Positions 26,814 through 34,630 of a stretch of 35,444 nt of DNA are shown in pieces (position 1 is the stretch's first letter; every line of letters starts with the position of its first letter). Made by a program: the position numbers and the translations under genes. The notes under the pieces are model-generated. The model ran no database searches and was not told the DNA's origin. It was given only the letters and a program-made list of their open reading frames with translations. This stretch comes from Rhodanobacter fulvus Jip2. Lineage in GTDB: Bacteria > Pseudomonadota > Gammaproteobacteria > Xanthomonadales > Rhodanobacteraceae. The stretch is taken from the NCBI RefSeq assembly GCF_000264315.1, contig NZ_AJXU01000033.1:1-35444 (forward strand), given 5' to 3'.

Positions 26814-27935
26814 TCAGAACAGGTCGATGCTTCCCGCCGCCGCGCCGCCGGGAGCCAGCAGGCCCTGCGCCGTCAGCGCCTCGAAACCGTGCACACAATT
26901 GCGCCCGTGCTCCTTGGCGAAGTACAGCGCCTTGTCGGCGCGCTCGAGGATGGTGGCGGGGTAGTCGTGCTCGCCGATACGCGCATAGCCGATGCTGACG
27001 GTGACGTGCTCCACCTGCGGAAAGACGTACTCGGCCATGCGCAGGCGGAACCGCTCCAGCACGCTGCGCACGATGGTTTCGTCGTGCGCCGCCAGAAGGA
27101 TCACGAACTCCTCGCCGCCGAAGCGGAACAACACGTCTGACTGGCGGAAACAGGCACGCATCTGCTGCGCCAGCAGCAGGATCACCTCGTCACCGTAGAC
27201 ATGGCCGTAGCTGTCGTTGATGCGCTTGAAATGGTCGATATCGAGGATGGCCAGCCAGACCTCGTCGCGCGCGGGAGGGCCGGCATGGCGGCGCTCGTCC
27301 AGCGCCTCGGTGGTGATCGCCGCCGGGTCCGGCTGCAACAGGCGTTGCAGGTGCCGCTCGAACGTGCGGCGGTTGTACAAGCCGGTCAGCTTGTCGCGCT
27401 CGCTCTCGTTGAGCAACGCGGTGTAATTGGCATAGATGCGCGCAAAGCCGGCGACCAGTGGCAGGCTGTCGCCGCAGGGCACCTCGCTTTCCAGCTGCAA
27501 GGCGCCTACCGCGCGGCCTTCGGAAAGTATCGGCACGATCAGCCAGTGCAGCCCTTCGGCGCCCTGTTCCTCATGCGCGTCCAGCCGCCCCGGTCCCTCG
27601 CGCAACAGGCGCAGCGACGGGTCATTCGGCGCTGGCTCGAACGCCCGCAACGCATAATGGCCATGGGCGCCCACCGTGCAGCGCACCACGGTGCGCAGCC
27701 GGCCATGGCTGTCGGTGGTGTATTTGCCCAGCGACACGCTGCGCACCGAGGTCAATTCGGCCAGCGACAGCACCAGGCTGTGATCGAGCGCATCGACGTC
27801 GCGGTGATGGGTGAACGCCGCCACGGAGTCGAGCAGGCGGGAATGCGCCAGCAACCGGGACGCGTCGACGGGCTCGACGTTGGCTGCGCCCGATGCCGCC
27901 TGGTTCTCCCGCCCGGAGCATTCGCACTCGACCAT
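26814..27935 (-). CDS. Diguanylate cyclase with GAF-like sensory domain
   Basis: The 373-residue soluble protein has an N-terminal region (about 30-175) resembling a GAF fold (WLIVPILSEGRAVGALQLES) and a GGDEF domain from about 180 (DKLTGLYNRRTFERHL, LDIDHFKRINDSYGH). The active site GGEEF is at 273-277, and the I-site RQSD at 264-267 is intact, so c-di-GMP synthesis with product inhibition is expected. The frame is open to 28028, but ATG 27935 is chosen because GGGAGGAG lies directly upstream on this strand and the extra 31 residues look non-protein. It converges with ilvA across 28 bp and is unlike the membrane cyclase at 2108 outside GGDEF. Confidence 0.88.
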   Translation of the reverse strand: MVECECSGRENQAASGAANVEPVDASRLLAHSRLLDSVAAFTHHRDVDALDHSLVLSLAELTSVRSVSLGKYTTDSHGRLRTVVRCTVGAHGHYALRAFEPAPNDPSLRLLREGPGRLDAHEEQGAEGLHWLIVPILSEGRAVGALQLESEVPCGDSLPLVAGFARIYANYTALLNESERDKLTGLYNRRTFERHLQRLLQPDPAAITTEALDERRHAGPPARDEVWLAILDIDHFKRINDSYGHVYGDEVILLLAQQMRACFRQSDVLFRFGGEEFVILLAAHDETIVRSVLERFRLRMAEYVFPQVEHVTVSIGYARIGEHDYPATILERADKALYFAKEHGRNCVHGFEALTAQGLLAPGGAAAGSIDLF

Positions 27936-28153
27936 CACTCCTCCCGAACTCCAAGGCGCCATCCGCCCAAGGCCAGATGTGGCGGAGGCCGAACCGGTGG
28001 GCCTGAGTATGTATCGGCCGTTCGTCATGACGCTTTAGGGCGACCATGGTCGACGCCAGCGTGTTTTCGTCGTCGATCAACGCTGCGGGCAGCGCCGCAG
28101 CGGGCGTGCGGCGCGGCACAGCCATGGCACCGGGCTCGGGCTAAACTTCGCCC

Positions 28154-29179
28154 ATGGCTCCCACGTCCCGCAAGCGCCGCCCGCAGAAAGCCGCCCCCTC
28201 GCCAACCCCCCGCCCGCGCCCCGGCGCGGCGGCGCGACCGCGCGCGAAGGCGCCGCGTCCGGCCGACAGTTCCACCACGGCCACGCGGGTGCTGAACTGG
28301 CTGCTGCGCCGCTGGCCGGCGCGCCACCGCGAGAAAGCGCTGGATTACCTGGTGCTGACCCGCATGGACCGCCCGATCGGCGCGCTGCTGCTGCTGTGGC
28401 CGACCTGGTGGGCGCTGTGGTTGGCGGCGGGCGATTTCCCGTCATGGCAGCTGCTGGTCATCTTCACCCTGGGCGTGTTCGCGATGCGCGCCGCCGGCTG
28501 CGCCATCAATGATTACGCCGACCGCCAGCTCGACCCGCAGGTGGCCCGCACGGCGGGGCGGCCGATTGCCGCCGGCCGGGTCACGCCGCGCGAGGCGCTG
28601 CTGGTGGCCGGCGCGCTGCTGGCGGTGGCGTTCGTGCTGGTGCTGTTCACCAACCGGCTGACCATCGAATTGTCCTTCGTGGGCGCGGCGCTGGCGGCGC
28701 TGTACCCGTTCACCAAGCGCTATACCTACATGCCGCAGGTGGTGTTGGGCGCGGCGTTCGGCTGGGCGATTCCGATGGCGTTCGCGGCCACGACCGGCAC
28801 GGTGTTACCGGTGGGCTGGCTGCTGTTCATCGGCAACATCCTGTGGTCGGTGATCTACGACACCGAATACGCGATGGTCGACCGCGAGGACGACCTCAAG
28901 GCCGGCGCCAAGTCCACGGCGATCCTGTTTGGCGATGCCGACGTGCCGATCCTGGGTGTGCTGATGAGCACGTTCCTGCTGGCGATGCTGTTTGTCGGGC
29001 AACGCGCCGCCCTGGGCTGGCCGTTCTGGCTGGGCTTGCTGGTTGCCGCAGGCTTGTTCGCCTACCAGTTGTGGCTGATCCGCGACCGCCAGCGCGACGC
29101 CTGCCTGGCCGCCTTCCGTCACAACAACTGGGTCGGGCTGGCGCTGTGGATCGGCATCGTGCTGGCGCTGGCAATGTAG
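28154..29179 (+). CDS. ubiA: 4-Hydroxybenzoate polyprenyltransferase
   Basis: The 341-residue integral membrane prenyltransferase of ubiquinone synthesis attaches the polyprenyl chain to 4-hydroxybenzoate. The two Asp-rich Mg-diphosphate motifs are visible: NDYADRQLD at 119-127 and DTEYAMVDREDD at about 236-247. GRPIAAGRV and about eight to nine hydrophobic helices are present. Compared with the roughly 290-residue E. coli protein there is a basic, Pro/Ala-rich N-terminal extension of about 45 residues. No Shine-Dalgarno precedes ATG 28154, so the true start may be later. The TAG stop is formed by the first bases of a REP-like repeat. Confidence 0.92.
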   Translation: MAPTSRKRRPQKAAPSPTPRPRPGAAARPRAKAPRPADSSTTATRVLNWLLRRWPARHREKALDYLVLTRMDRPIGALLLLWPTWWALWLAAGDFPSWQLLVIFTLGVFAMRAAGCAINDYADRQLDPQVARTAGRPIAAGRVTPREALLVAGALLAVAFVLVLFTNRLTIELSFVGAALAALYPFTKRYTYMPQVVLGAAFGWAIPMAFAATTGTVLPVGWLLFIGNILWSVIYDTEYAMVDREDDLKAGAKSTAILFGDADVPILGVLMSTFLLAMLFVGQRAALGWPFWLGLLVAAGLFAYQLWLIRDRQRDACLAAFRHNNWVGLALWIGIVLALAM

Positions 29180-29271
29180 GAGCGCACCCTGTGCGCGAGC
29201 TCTTGCTTTTGCGAATCCCGAATCCCGAATCCCAAATCCCACAAAAGCATCGCGCACAGGTGCGCTCCTAC
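29176..29271. repeat. Inverted pair of REP-like elements between convergent ubiA and comF
   Basis: The unit GTAGGAGCGCACC(C)TGTGCGCGA occurs at 29176-29198 and inverted at 29250-29271, differing by one C. Each unit is itself an imperfect palindrome (GCGCACC/TGTGCGC). Between them lie a nested 8-bp inverted repeat (29204-29211 with 29242-29249) and tandem GAATCCC heptamers. This is REPIN-like architecture and may act as a bidirectional terminator. Both flanking genes end on the TAG inside GTAGGAGC. Confidence 0.8.
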
Positions 29272-29981
29272 GGGTTGCCGGCCCGCGCCAGCGCCCAGAC
29301 GTCGACCCTTTGCACGCCCGCACGTTTCAGCACGCGGGCGCATTCGGCCAGGGTGGCGCCGGTGGTCATCACGTCATCGATCAGCGCCACGTGCGGCGCC
29401 AGCACCACACCCCCGTGCAGCGCAAAGGCGCCACGCACGTTGCGCCTGCGACCTACCGCATCGAGCTCGGTCTGCGCCTCGGTGCGGCGCACGCGCTGGA
29501 TCGAATCGACGCATAGCGGCAGGCGCAGTTCGCGTGCCAGCGGTCGCGCCAGTTCCAGTACCTGGTTGTAGCCGCGCTGGCGCAGGCGGCTGCGGTGCAG
29601 CGGCACGGTCACGATCTGCTGTGGCAATGCCACGGGTCGGCTTTCGTGCCGCCACAGGCTGGAGAGCACGCGGCCGGCAGCCAGGTCGGCGCCGAATTTG
29701 AAGCGTGATTCCAGCCGGTTCAACGGCCAGCCGTAGCGAAACGGCGCCCACGCGGCGTCCCATGGTGGCGACCGCCGCTGGCATTCGCCGCACAGCGCGG
29801 CGGGTGTGGCCAACGGCAGGGCGCAGCGGGCGCAACAGCTCTGGTTGCGCGGCAACTCCTTGCGGCAGTCGGCACACAAGTCCATGCCGTGCGCGCCCGC
29901 GCCGCCGCACAGCAGGCAGCGCAGTGGCAACAGCCAGTGCAGCAGCAGCGGCCAGGATCGCTGGCGATGGGTCGTGTCCAT
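29268..29981 (-). CDS. comF: ComF family protein (phosphoribosyltransferase-like)
   Basis: The 237-residue protein has an N-terminal zinc-ribbon-like cysteine cluster (Cys22, Cys25, Cys36, Cys39, and Cys49/50, Cys53, Cys64, Cys67) and a C-terminal phosphoribosyltransferase fold with the PRPP-binding loop VALIDDVMTTGATL at about 196-209 and RQRGYNQ before it. ComF proteins are needed for uptake or processing of transforming DNA, acting on the cytoplasmic side; the enzymatic substrate is not known. It is divergent from the nitrite reductase gene and convergent with ubiA. No Shine-Dalgarno was examined that changes the start. Confidence 0.88.
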   Translation of the reverse strand: MDTTHRQRSWPLLLHWLLPLRCLLCGGAGAHGMDLCADCRKELPRNQSCCARCALPLATPAALCGECQRRSPPWDAAWAPFRYGWPLNRLESRFKFGADLAAGRVLSSLWRHESRPVALPQQIVTVPLHRSRLRQRGYNQVLELARPLARELRLPLCVDSIQRVRRTEAQTELDAVGRRRNVRGAFALHGGVVLAPHVALIDDVMTTGATLAECARVLKRAGVQRVDVWALARAGNP

Positions 29982-30057
29982 GTACCTACCGTTCCGGCAT
30001 CGCTCGATGGTAGCGGCAAAAGCCGGCTCGCATCGATTGCACGTTCACGGTCTACAC

Positions 30058-30091
30058 TTGATGATCGATGGGTACGCAGCGCCGCGTACCC
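30058..30091 (+). promoter_or_regulatory. 8-bp inverted repeat and TTGAT half-site upstream of nirK fusion
   Basis: GGGTACGC (30070-30077) and GCGTACCC (30084-30091) flank AGCGCC, 29 bp before the ATG. Depending on the transcription start this is an operator or a 5'-UTR hairpin; no T-tract follows. TTGAT (30058-30062) resembles one half of an FNR/Dnr site, but the second half (ATCAA) is absent, so anaerobic/NO control cannot be asserted. Confidence 0.35.
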
Positions 30092-30119
30092 GTCCTCTCT
30101 ACCCACTCAGGAGGCCTGA

Positions 30120-32102
30120 ATGATCTCGTCGCACGACAACCAAGCCGCTCCGTCGACCTGGCCAACACTTGCCGGTACCGCGCTGCGTGTGGCCTTCGGC
30201 GTGATCTGGGCGGTAAGCGCCGCGCTGACCTGGACCGATGGCTTCGCCGATCACTACGTGGGCTACCTGCACAACGCCGCCACCGGCCAGCCGGCGTGGT
30301 CAGCCTGGTGGTTCCAGATGTGGATCGCCCTGGTGACGCCGAACGTGGGTCTGTTCGTATGGGCCACACGGATCGCCGAGACCTTGCTGGCGCTGGCCTT
30401 GCTGCTGGGCTTCGCGCGCAAGATCACCTATGTCGTGGGCATTCTTTTCAGCCTGCTGATCTGGAGTACCGCCGAGGGTTTCGGCGGACCGTATTCGGTG
30501 GGCGCCAACAACATCGGCGCGGCGATCAGCTTCGTGCTGATTTTCGCCGCCCTGATCGTGATCAACCTGCGCGCCGGCCCCAGCCCGTACAGCGTCGATT
30601 ACCTGATCGAGAGCCGCTGGCCAAGCTGGCGCCGGTTTTCCGAATGGAACAGCCGTGTACCGCTGGAGCAGGTGCAGCACCTGTCCTGGCGCGTGCAGGG
30701 GCCGGCGCTGGCTGGCGTGCTGCTGCTGGTGGCGCTGCTGCTGGCCGGCCTGCACAGCGCGCTGAACGTGCGCAGCGCCAGCCCCGCCGCCGCCGCCGCC
30801 GCGGTGACGCCGCTGTCACTGGCTTCCACCCAGCCGATCAAGCAGGCGCGTGATGCGCGCCTGCCGCCACTGCAGCCGGGCGACAGCGTGGACGTGCACA
30901 TCACTTCCAGCGACGACACGGTGGAGATCGCCAGCGGTGTGCAGTACCAGGCCTGGACCTTCGGCAAGACCGTGCCCGGCCCGGTGATCCACGTGCGCCA
31001 GGGGCAGACGGTCAACGTCACCCTCACCAACCGCGGCACCATGCAGCACTCGATCGACTTCCACTCGGCCATCACGCCGCCGAGCCTGCATTACGTGGAC
31101 ATCATGCCGGGCGAGTCGATCACCTTCTCGTTCGTGGCCAAGGTGCCGGGCGCGTTCCTTTATCACTGCGGCACGCCGCCGGTGTTGCTGCACATCGGCA
31201 ACGGCATGTACGGCGCGATCATCGTCGACCCGGCCGAGCCGCTGCCGCCGGCCGCCGAGAGCTACGTGCTGGTGCAGGGCGAGTGGTACACGCAGCAGGT
31301 GTCCGGCACGCTGATGGCGGGCAATTACGAGAAGATGCAGCAGATCCGTCCCGACGAAGTGGTGTTCAACGGCGCCGCGTTCCAGTACGTGCAGCATCCG
31401 TTGACCGCCAAACCGGGCGACCTGGTGCGCCTGTATGTGGTGAACGCCGGCCCGAACCTGTGGAGCGCGTTCCACGTGATCGGCGCGATCTTCGACAAGG
31501 TCTACCCCGGCGGCAACCCGGCGCAAGCCATCGACGGCGTCTCCACCTACACGGTGGGGCCGGGCGAGGGCGCGGTGTTCGACCTCACGCTGGACGAGGC
31601 GGGCCACTATCCGTTCGTGGATCACTCGATGGCGCACGCCGTGCTCGGCGCGCAAGGCATCCTGGAGATCGCCGCGCCGGGCGAGGCGCTGGCCAAGCCG
31701 CAGATCACCAAGGCACCGGTGGATGAGAACGCCGCGCCGCCGCCGGCGGCCACCGGGCCATACACGTTCGATCCGGCCCACGGCGCGCAGCTCTACGGCA
31801 CCTATTGCGCGGCCTGCCATCAGCCCACCGGCCTGGGACTGCCCGGTGCCTTCCCGCCACTCAAGGGCAACCCCGCCGTGCTGAGCGCGGATCCGACCAA
31901 ACAGTTGGACGTGATCCTGCACGGCCTGCATGGCGAAGCCATCGATGGGGTCAGCTATCCCAGCGCGATGCCGCCGTTCGCCGCCAGCCTCAACGACGCG
32001 GATATCGCCGACATCGCCAACCACGAGCGTATTTCGTGGGGCAACCAGGGCAAGCCGGTGACTGCCGAGCAGGTGAAGGCGGTACGCGACGCCAGTAAAT
32101 AG
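30120..32102 (+). CDS. nirK: Copper nitrite reductase fused to an N-terminal DoxX-like membrane domain and a C-terminal cytochrome c
   Basis: This 660-residue protein has three parts. Residues 1-215 hold about five helices (17-37, 77-98, 101-116, 130-150, 195-215) resembling DoxX/DoxD. Residues 240-530 are a two-domain cupredoxin nitrite reductase with type-1 copper ligands His310, Cys350, His358 and Met363, type-2 ligands His315, His349 and His502, and catalytic Asp313 and His452 (FHVIG). Residues 545-655 are a cytochrome c with CAACH (563-567) and probable axial Met617. Five helices place the catalytic parts in the periplasm. The enzyme should reduce nitrite to NO, with the haem domain delivering electrons. 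AGGAGG five bases before ATG shows the membrane part is truly encoded. All copper residues are intact, so activity is likely; the role of the DoxX part is unknown. Confidence 0.88.
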   Translation: MISSHDNQAAPSTWPTLAGTALRVAFGVIWAVSAALTWTDGFADHYVGYLHNAATGQPAWSAWWFQMWIALVTPNVGLFVWATRIAETLLALALLLGFARKITYVVGILFSLLIWSTAEGFGGPYSVGANNIGAAISFVLIFAALIVINLRAGPSPYSVDYLIESRWPSWRRFSEWNSRVPLEQVQHLSWRVQGPALAGVLLLVALLLAGLHSALNVRSASPAAAAAAVTPLSLASTQPIKQARDARLPPLQPGDSVDVHITSSDDTVEIASGVQYQAWTFGKTVPGPVIHVRQGQTVNVTLTNRGTMQHSIDFHSAITPPSLHYVDIMPGESITFSFVAKVPGAFLYHCGTPPVLLHIGNGMYGAIIVDPAEPLPPAAESYVLVQGEWYTQQVSGTLMAGNYEKMQQIRPDEVVFNGAAFQYVQHPLTAKPGDLVRLYVVNAGPNLWSAFHVIGAIFDKVYPGGNPAQAIDGVSTYTVGPGEGAVFDLTLDEAGHYPFVDHSMAHAVLGAQGILEIAAPGEALAKPQITKAPVDENAAPPPAATGPYTFDPAHGAQLYGTYCAACHQPTGLGLPGAFPPLKGNPAVLSADPTKQLDVILHGLHGEAIDGVSYPSAMPPFAASLNDADIADIANHERISWGNQGKPVTAEQVKAVRDASK

Positions 32103-32113
32103 TGTCGCGGGCA

Positions 32114-32159
32114 GCCGCCTCGTCAACCTTGGTAGTTCATTCCAGGTTGACGAGGCGGC
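32114..32159. promoter_or_regulatory. 16-bp perfect inverted repeat between nirK and bioB
   Basis: Arms 32114-32129 (GCCGCCTCGTCAACCT) and 32144-32159 are exact reverse complements around a 14-nt loop. There is no T-tract. The right arm contains TTGACG (32148-32153), which with CACACT 17 bp downstream could be a bioB promoter. The repeat could therefore be an operator as well as a nirK terminator. Confidence 0.55.
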
Positions 32160-32201
32160 GAGCCCCGCCCACACTTCGCGGCCTCTGCCCTGGAGTCCGC
32201 C

Positions 32202-33242
32202 ATGCCTGCTGCCGTCCGCCACGACTGGACCCGCGACGAGGTCGTCGCGCTGTTCGCCCTGCCGTTCAACGACCTGCTATTCCGCGCGCACGCCGTGCAC
32301 CGCGAACACCACGATCCGAACGCGGTGCAGGTGTCGACCTTGCTGTCGATCAAGACCGGCGGCTGTCCCGAGGATTGCGCCTATTGCCCGCAGGCGGCGC
32401 GCTACGACACCGGCGTGCAGGCGCAGAAACTGCTGGAAATCGACGAGGTGCTGCAGCGCGCCCGCGCCGCGAAGGATGCGGGCGCCAGCCGCTTCTGCAT
32501 GGGCGCAGCATGGCGCGGACCGAAGGATCGCGACATCCCCAAGGTCGCCGCTATCGTGCGCGCGGTGAAGGATCTGGGGCTGGAAACCTGCGCCACGCTG
32601 GGCCTGCTGGGTGATGGCCACGCACAGGCGCTGAAGGATGCGGGGCTGGATTACTACAACCACAACATCGACACCGCGCCCGAGTTCTACGGCGAAATCA
32701 TCCACACCCGCGACTACCAGGATCGCCTGGTCACGCTGGAACAGGTACGCGATGCCGGCCTGAAAACCTGCTGCGGCGGCATCGTCGGCATGGGCGAGAC
32801 GCGCGAGCAGCGCGCCGGGTTGCTGCAGGCGCTGGCCAACCTGCCCGCGCATCCGCAGTCGGTGCCGATCAACCAGTTGGTACCGGTGCCCGGCACGCCG
32901 CTGGCCAATGCCGAGCCGCTGGATCCTTTCGAGTTCGTGCGCGCCATCGCGGTGGCGCGCATCCTGATGCCGCGCTCGATCGTGCGCCTGTCGGCCGGTC
33001 GCCAGCAGATGGATGACGCGGTGCAGGCCTTGTGCTTTTTCGCCGGCGCCGGCTCGATCTTCCTGGGCGACAAGCTGCTCACCACCGGCAATCCCGATGT
33101 GGCCGCCGATCACGCCTTGTTTCGCCGGCTCGATCTGCATCCGATGGAGGTTGTCGAACAGGCGAACACGGTGCATGCCGATATCGCCGAGGGTGTGGCG
33201 GCGAGTTGCGGGCAGGGTTGCGGTTGCAGTGCGGCAGCGTAG
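32202..33242 (+). CDS. bioB: Biotin synthase
   Basis: The 346-residue radical-SAM enzyme inserts sulfur into dethiobiotin, the last step of biotin synthesis. The SAM-cluster motif CPEDCAYC is at Cys55, Cys59 and Cys62. [26 protein letters not shown] and the [10 protein letters not shown] region are typical, including residues around the auxiliary [2Fe-2S] sulfur donor. The C-terminus ends with a cysteine-rich tail, [12 protein letters not shown], of unknown role. ATG 32202 follows GGAG by six bases. The TAG stop lies in GTAGGAGC, the start of a palindromic repeat. bioF follows after 168 bp. Confidence 0.95.
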   Translation: MPAAVRHDWTRDEVVALFALPFNDLLFRAHAVHREHHDPNAVQVSTLLSIKTGGCPEDCAYCPQAARYDTGVQAQKLLEIDEVLQRARAAKDAGASRFCMGAAWRGPKDRDIPKVAAIVRAVKDLGLETCATLGLLGDGHAQALKDAGLDYYNHNIDTAPEFYGEIIHTRDYQDRLVTLEQVRDAGLKTCCGGIVGMGETREQRAGLLQALANLPAHPQSVPINQLVPVPGTPLANAEPLDPFEFVRAIAVARILMPRSIVRLSAGRQQMDDAVQALCFFAGAGSIFLGDKLLTTGNPDVAADHALFRRLDLHPMEVVEQANTVHADIAEGVAASCGQGCGCSAAA

Positions 33243-33246
33243 GAGC

Positions 33247-33398
33247 AAGAGCACCCCTCCCCAGCCCTCCCCTGCGACCGAAGGAAGTCCCTTTGGGGCA
33301 AGCAGGGGAGGGAGCAAAGCGCGCATGCGGGTGCGAGGGAGCACGCGGCTCTGCTCCTCCCCCTGCTCGCAGGGGGAGGTTGGGAGGGGGTTGCTCTT
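33247..33398. repeat. Composite palindromic repeat between bioB and bioF
   Basis: Two hairpin units face each other: CCCTCCCCTGC (33265-33275) with 33302-33312, and CCTCCCCCTGC (33356-33366) with 33369-33379. The outer segments 33247-33275 and 33369-33398 are imperfect inverted copies (AAGAGCA-CCCCTCCC type). The layout is that of a REPIN-like or MITE-like non-coding element of about 150 bp. No ORF lies within it. It ends 12 bp before the bioF start. Confidence 0.7.
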
Positions 33399-33410
33399 CG
33401 CCCTGGCTTC

Positions 33411-34604
33411 ATGACCCGTCCAAACTTGCTCCACCGCCTCGCCACCCTCACCGCCGAACGCGAATCCGGCCAACTGCTGCGCCGCCTGCGCACGATCGAC
33501 CACGCGGATGGTCCCTGGCTGGAAAGCGGCGGCCGGCGCCTGCTGTCATTCTGCAGCAACGACTACCTGGGCCTGGCGCAACACCCGCAGCTCATCGCCG
33601 CGTTCAAGCGCACGGCGGACGATGAAGGCGTGGGCAGCACGTCCGCTCACCTGATCTGCGGCCACCGCCGCGAACATGCCGCACTGGAAGAAGCCCTGGC
33701 CGCATGGACCGGGCGCGATCGCGCGTTGCTGTTTTCCACCGGCTACATGGCCAACCTTGGCGTGTTGCAGACACTGCTCGCGCGCGGCGACCTGTGCCTG
33801 CAGGACAAGCTCAACCACGCCTGCCTGCTGGATGGCGCGCAGCTTTCCGGCGCCGAGCTGAAACGCTATCCGCACGCCGACGTGGCCGCGGCGGCACGCC
33901 AGTTTTCCAGCCGTGGCGGCGCCGCCGCACTGCTGGCCACCGACGGCGTATTCAGCATGGATGGCGACGTGGCGCCGCTGCGCGAACTGGCCGATCTGTG
34001 CGCGCGCGAACAGGCCACCTTGATGGTCGACGATGCCCACGGCCTGGGCGTGCTGGGCAGCGATGGCGCCGGCAGTCTCAGCGCGGCCGGTCTGGGCCAG
34101 CATGAAGTGCCCGTGCTAATGGCCACGCTGGGCAAGGCGCTGGGTTGCGCCGGCGCGTTCGTGGCCGGTTCGGCCTCGCTGATCGACGGCCTCACCCAAC
34201 TGGCCCGACCGTACATCTACACCACCGCGATGCCGCCGGCCGTGGCCGCCGCTGCGCTGGCCGCGGTGCAACTGGCGCAGTCCGAAACGTGGCGTCGCGA
34301 AAAACTCGCCGCCAGCATCGCCCGCTTCCGCCGCGGCGCGGCCGAGCTGGGCCTGCCGCTGCTGCCGTCATCCAGCGCGATCCAGCCGTTGTTGCTGGGC
34401 GACGCCGACACCGCCGTGGCCGCCTCGCGCCATCTGGAACAGCACTGCCTGTTGGTCGGCGCGATCCGCCCGCCCACCGTCCCCGCCGGCAAGGCGCGCC
34501 TGCGCATCACGCTGTCGGCAGCCCATGACGACGCCCATGTCGACCAGCTGCTGGCCGCGCTGGAAACCCTGCCCGCGCCGGCCGCTTCGCCCCGCCGCGT
34601 ATAA
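33411..34604 (+). CDS. bioF: 8-Amino-7-oxononanoate synthase
   Basis: The 397-residue PLP enzyme of the alpha-oxoamine synthase family joins pimeloyl thioester and alanine in biotin synthesis. [50 protein letters not shown] and the PLP lysine Lys242 in [12 protein letters not shown] are present, as is the C-terminal [20 protein letters not shown]. No Shine-Dalgarno precedes ATG 33411 because the palindromic repeat ends just upstream, so initiation may be weak or coupled. It is probably co-transcribed with bioB. The stop TAA overlaps a TATAAT. Confidence 0.94.
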   Translation: MTRPNLLHRLATLTAERESGQLLRRLRTIDHADGPWLESGGRRLLSFCSNDYLGLAQHPQLIAAFKRTADDEGVGSTSAHLICGHRREHAALEEALAAWTGRDRALLFSTGYMANLGVLQTLLARGDLCLQDKLNHACLLDGAQLSGAELKRYPHADVAAAARQFSSRGGAAALLATDGVFSMDGDVAPLRELADLCAREQATLMVDDAHGLGVLGSDGAGSLSAAGLGQHEVPVLMATLGKALGCAGAFVAGSASLIDGLTQLARPYIYTTAMPPAVAAAALAAVQLAQSETWRREKLAASIARFRRGAAELGLPLLPSSSAIQPLLLGDADTAVAASRHLEQHCLLVGAIRPPTVPAGKARLRITLSAAHDDAHVDQLLAALETLPAPAASPRRV

Positions 34605-34605
34605 T
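34600..34605 (+). promoter_or_regulatory. Consensus TATAAT at the bioF stop codon
   Basis: A perfect -10 hexamer overlaps the bioF TAA, 25 bp before the trhO ATG. No good -35 lies 16-18 bp upstream. It may give trhO its own promoter in addition to read-through from bioF. Confidence 0.35.
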
Positions 34606-34630
34606 TGCCGGCTTGCTTGCGAAGTTTTCC

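Noticed and set aside
30058..30071. Possible FNR/Dnr box TTGAT-N4
   Set aside because: The second half reads GATGG instead of ATCAA, with no match, so only a chance half-site remains.
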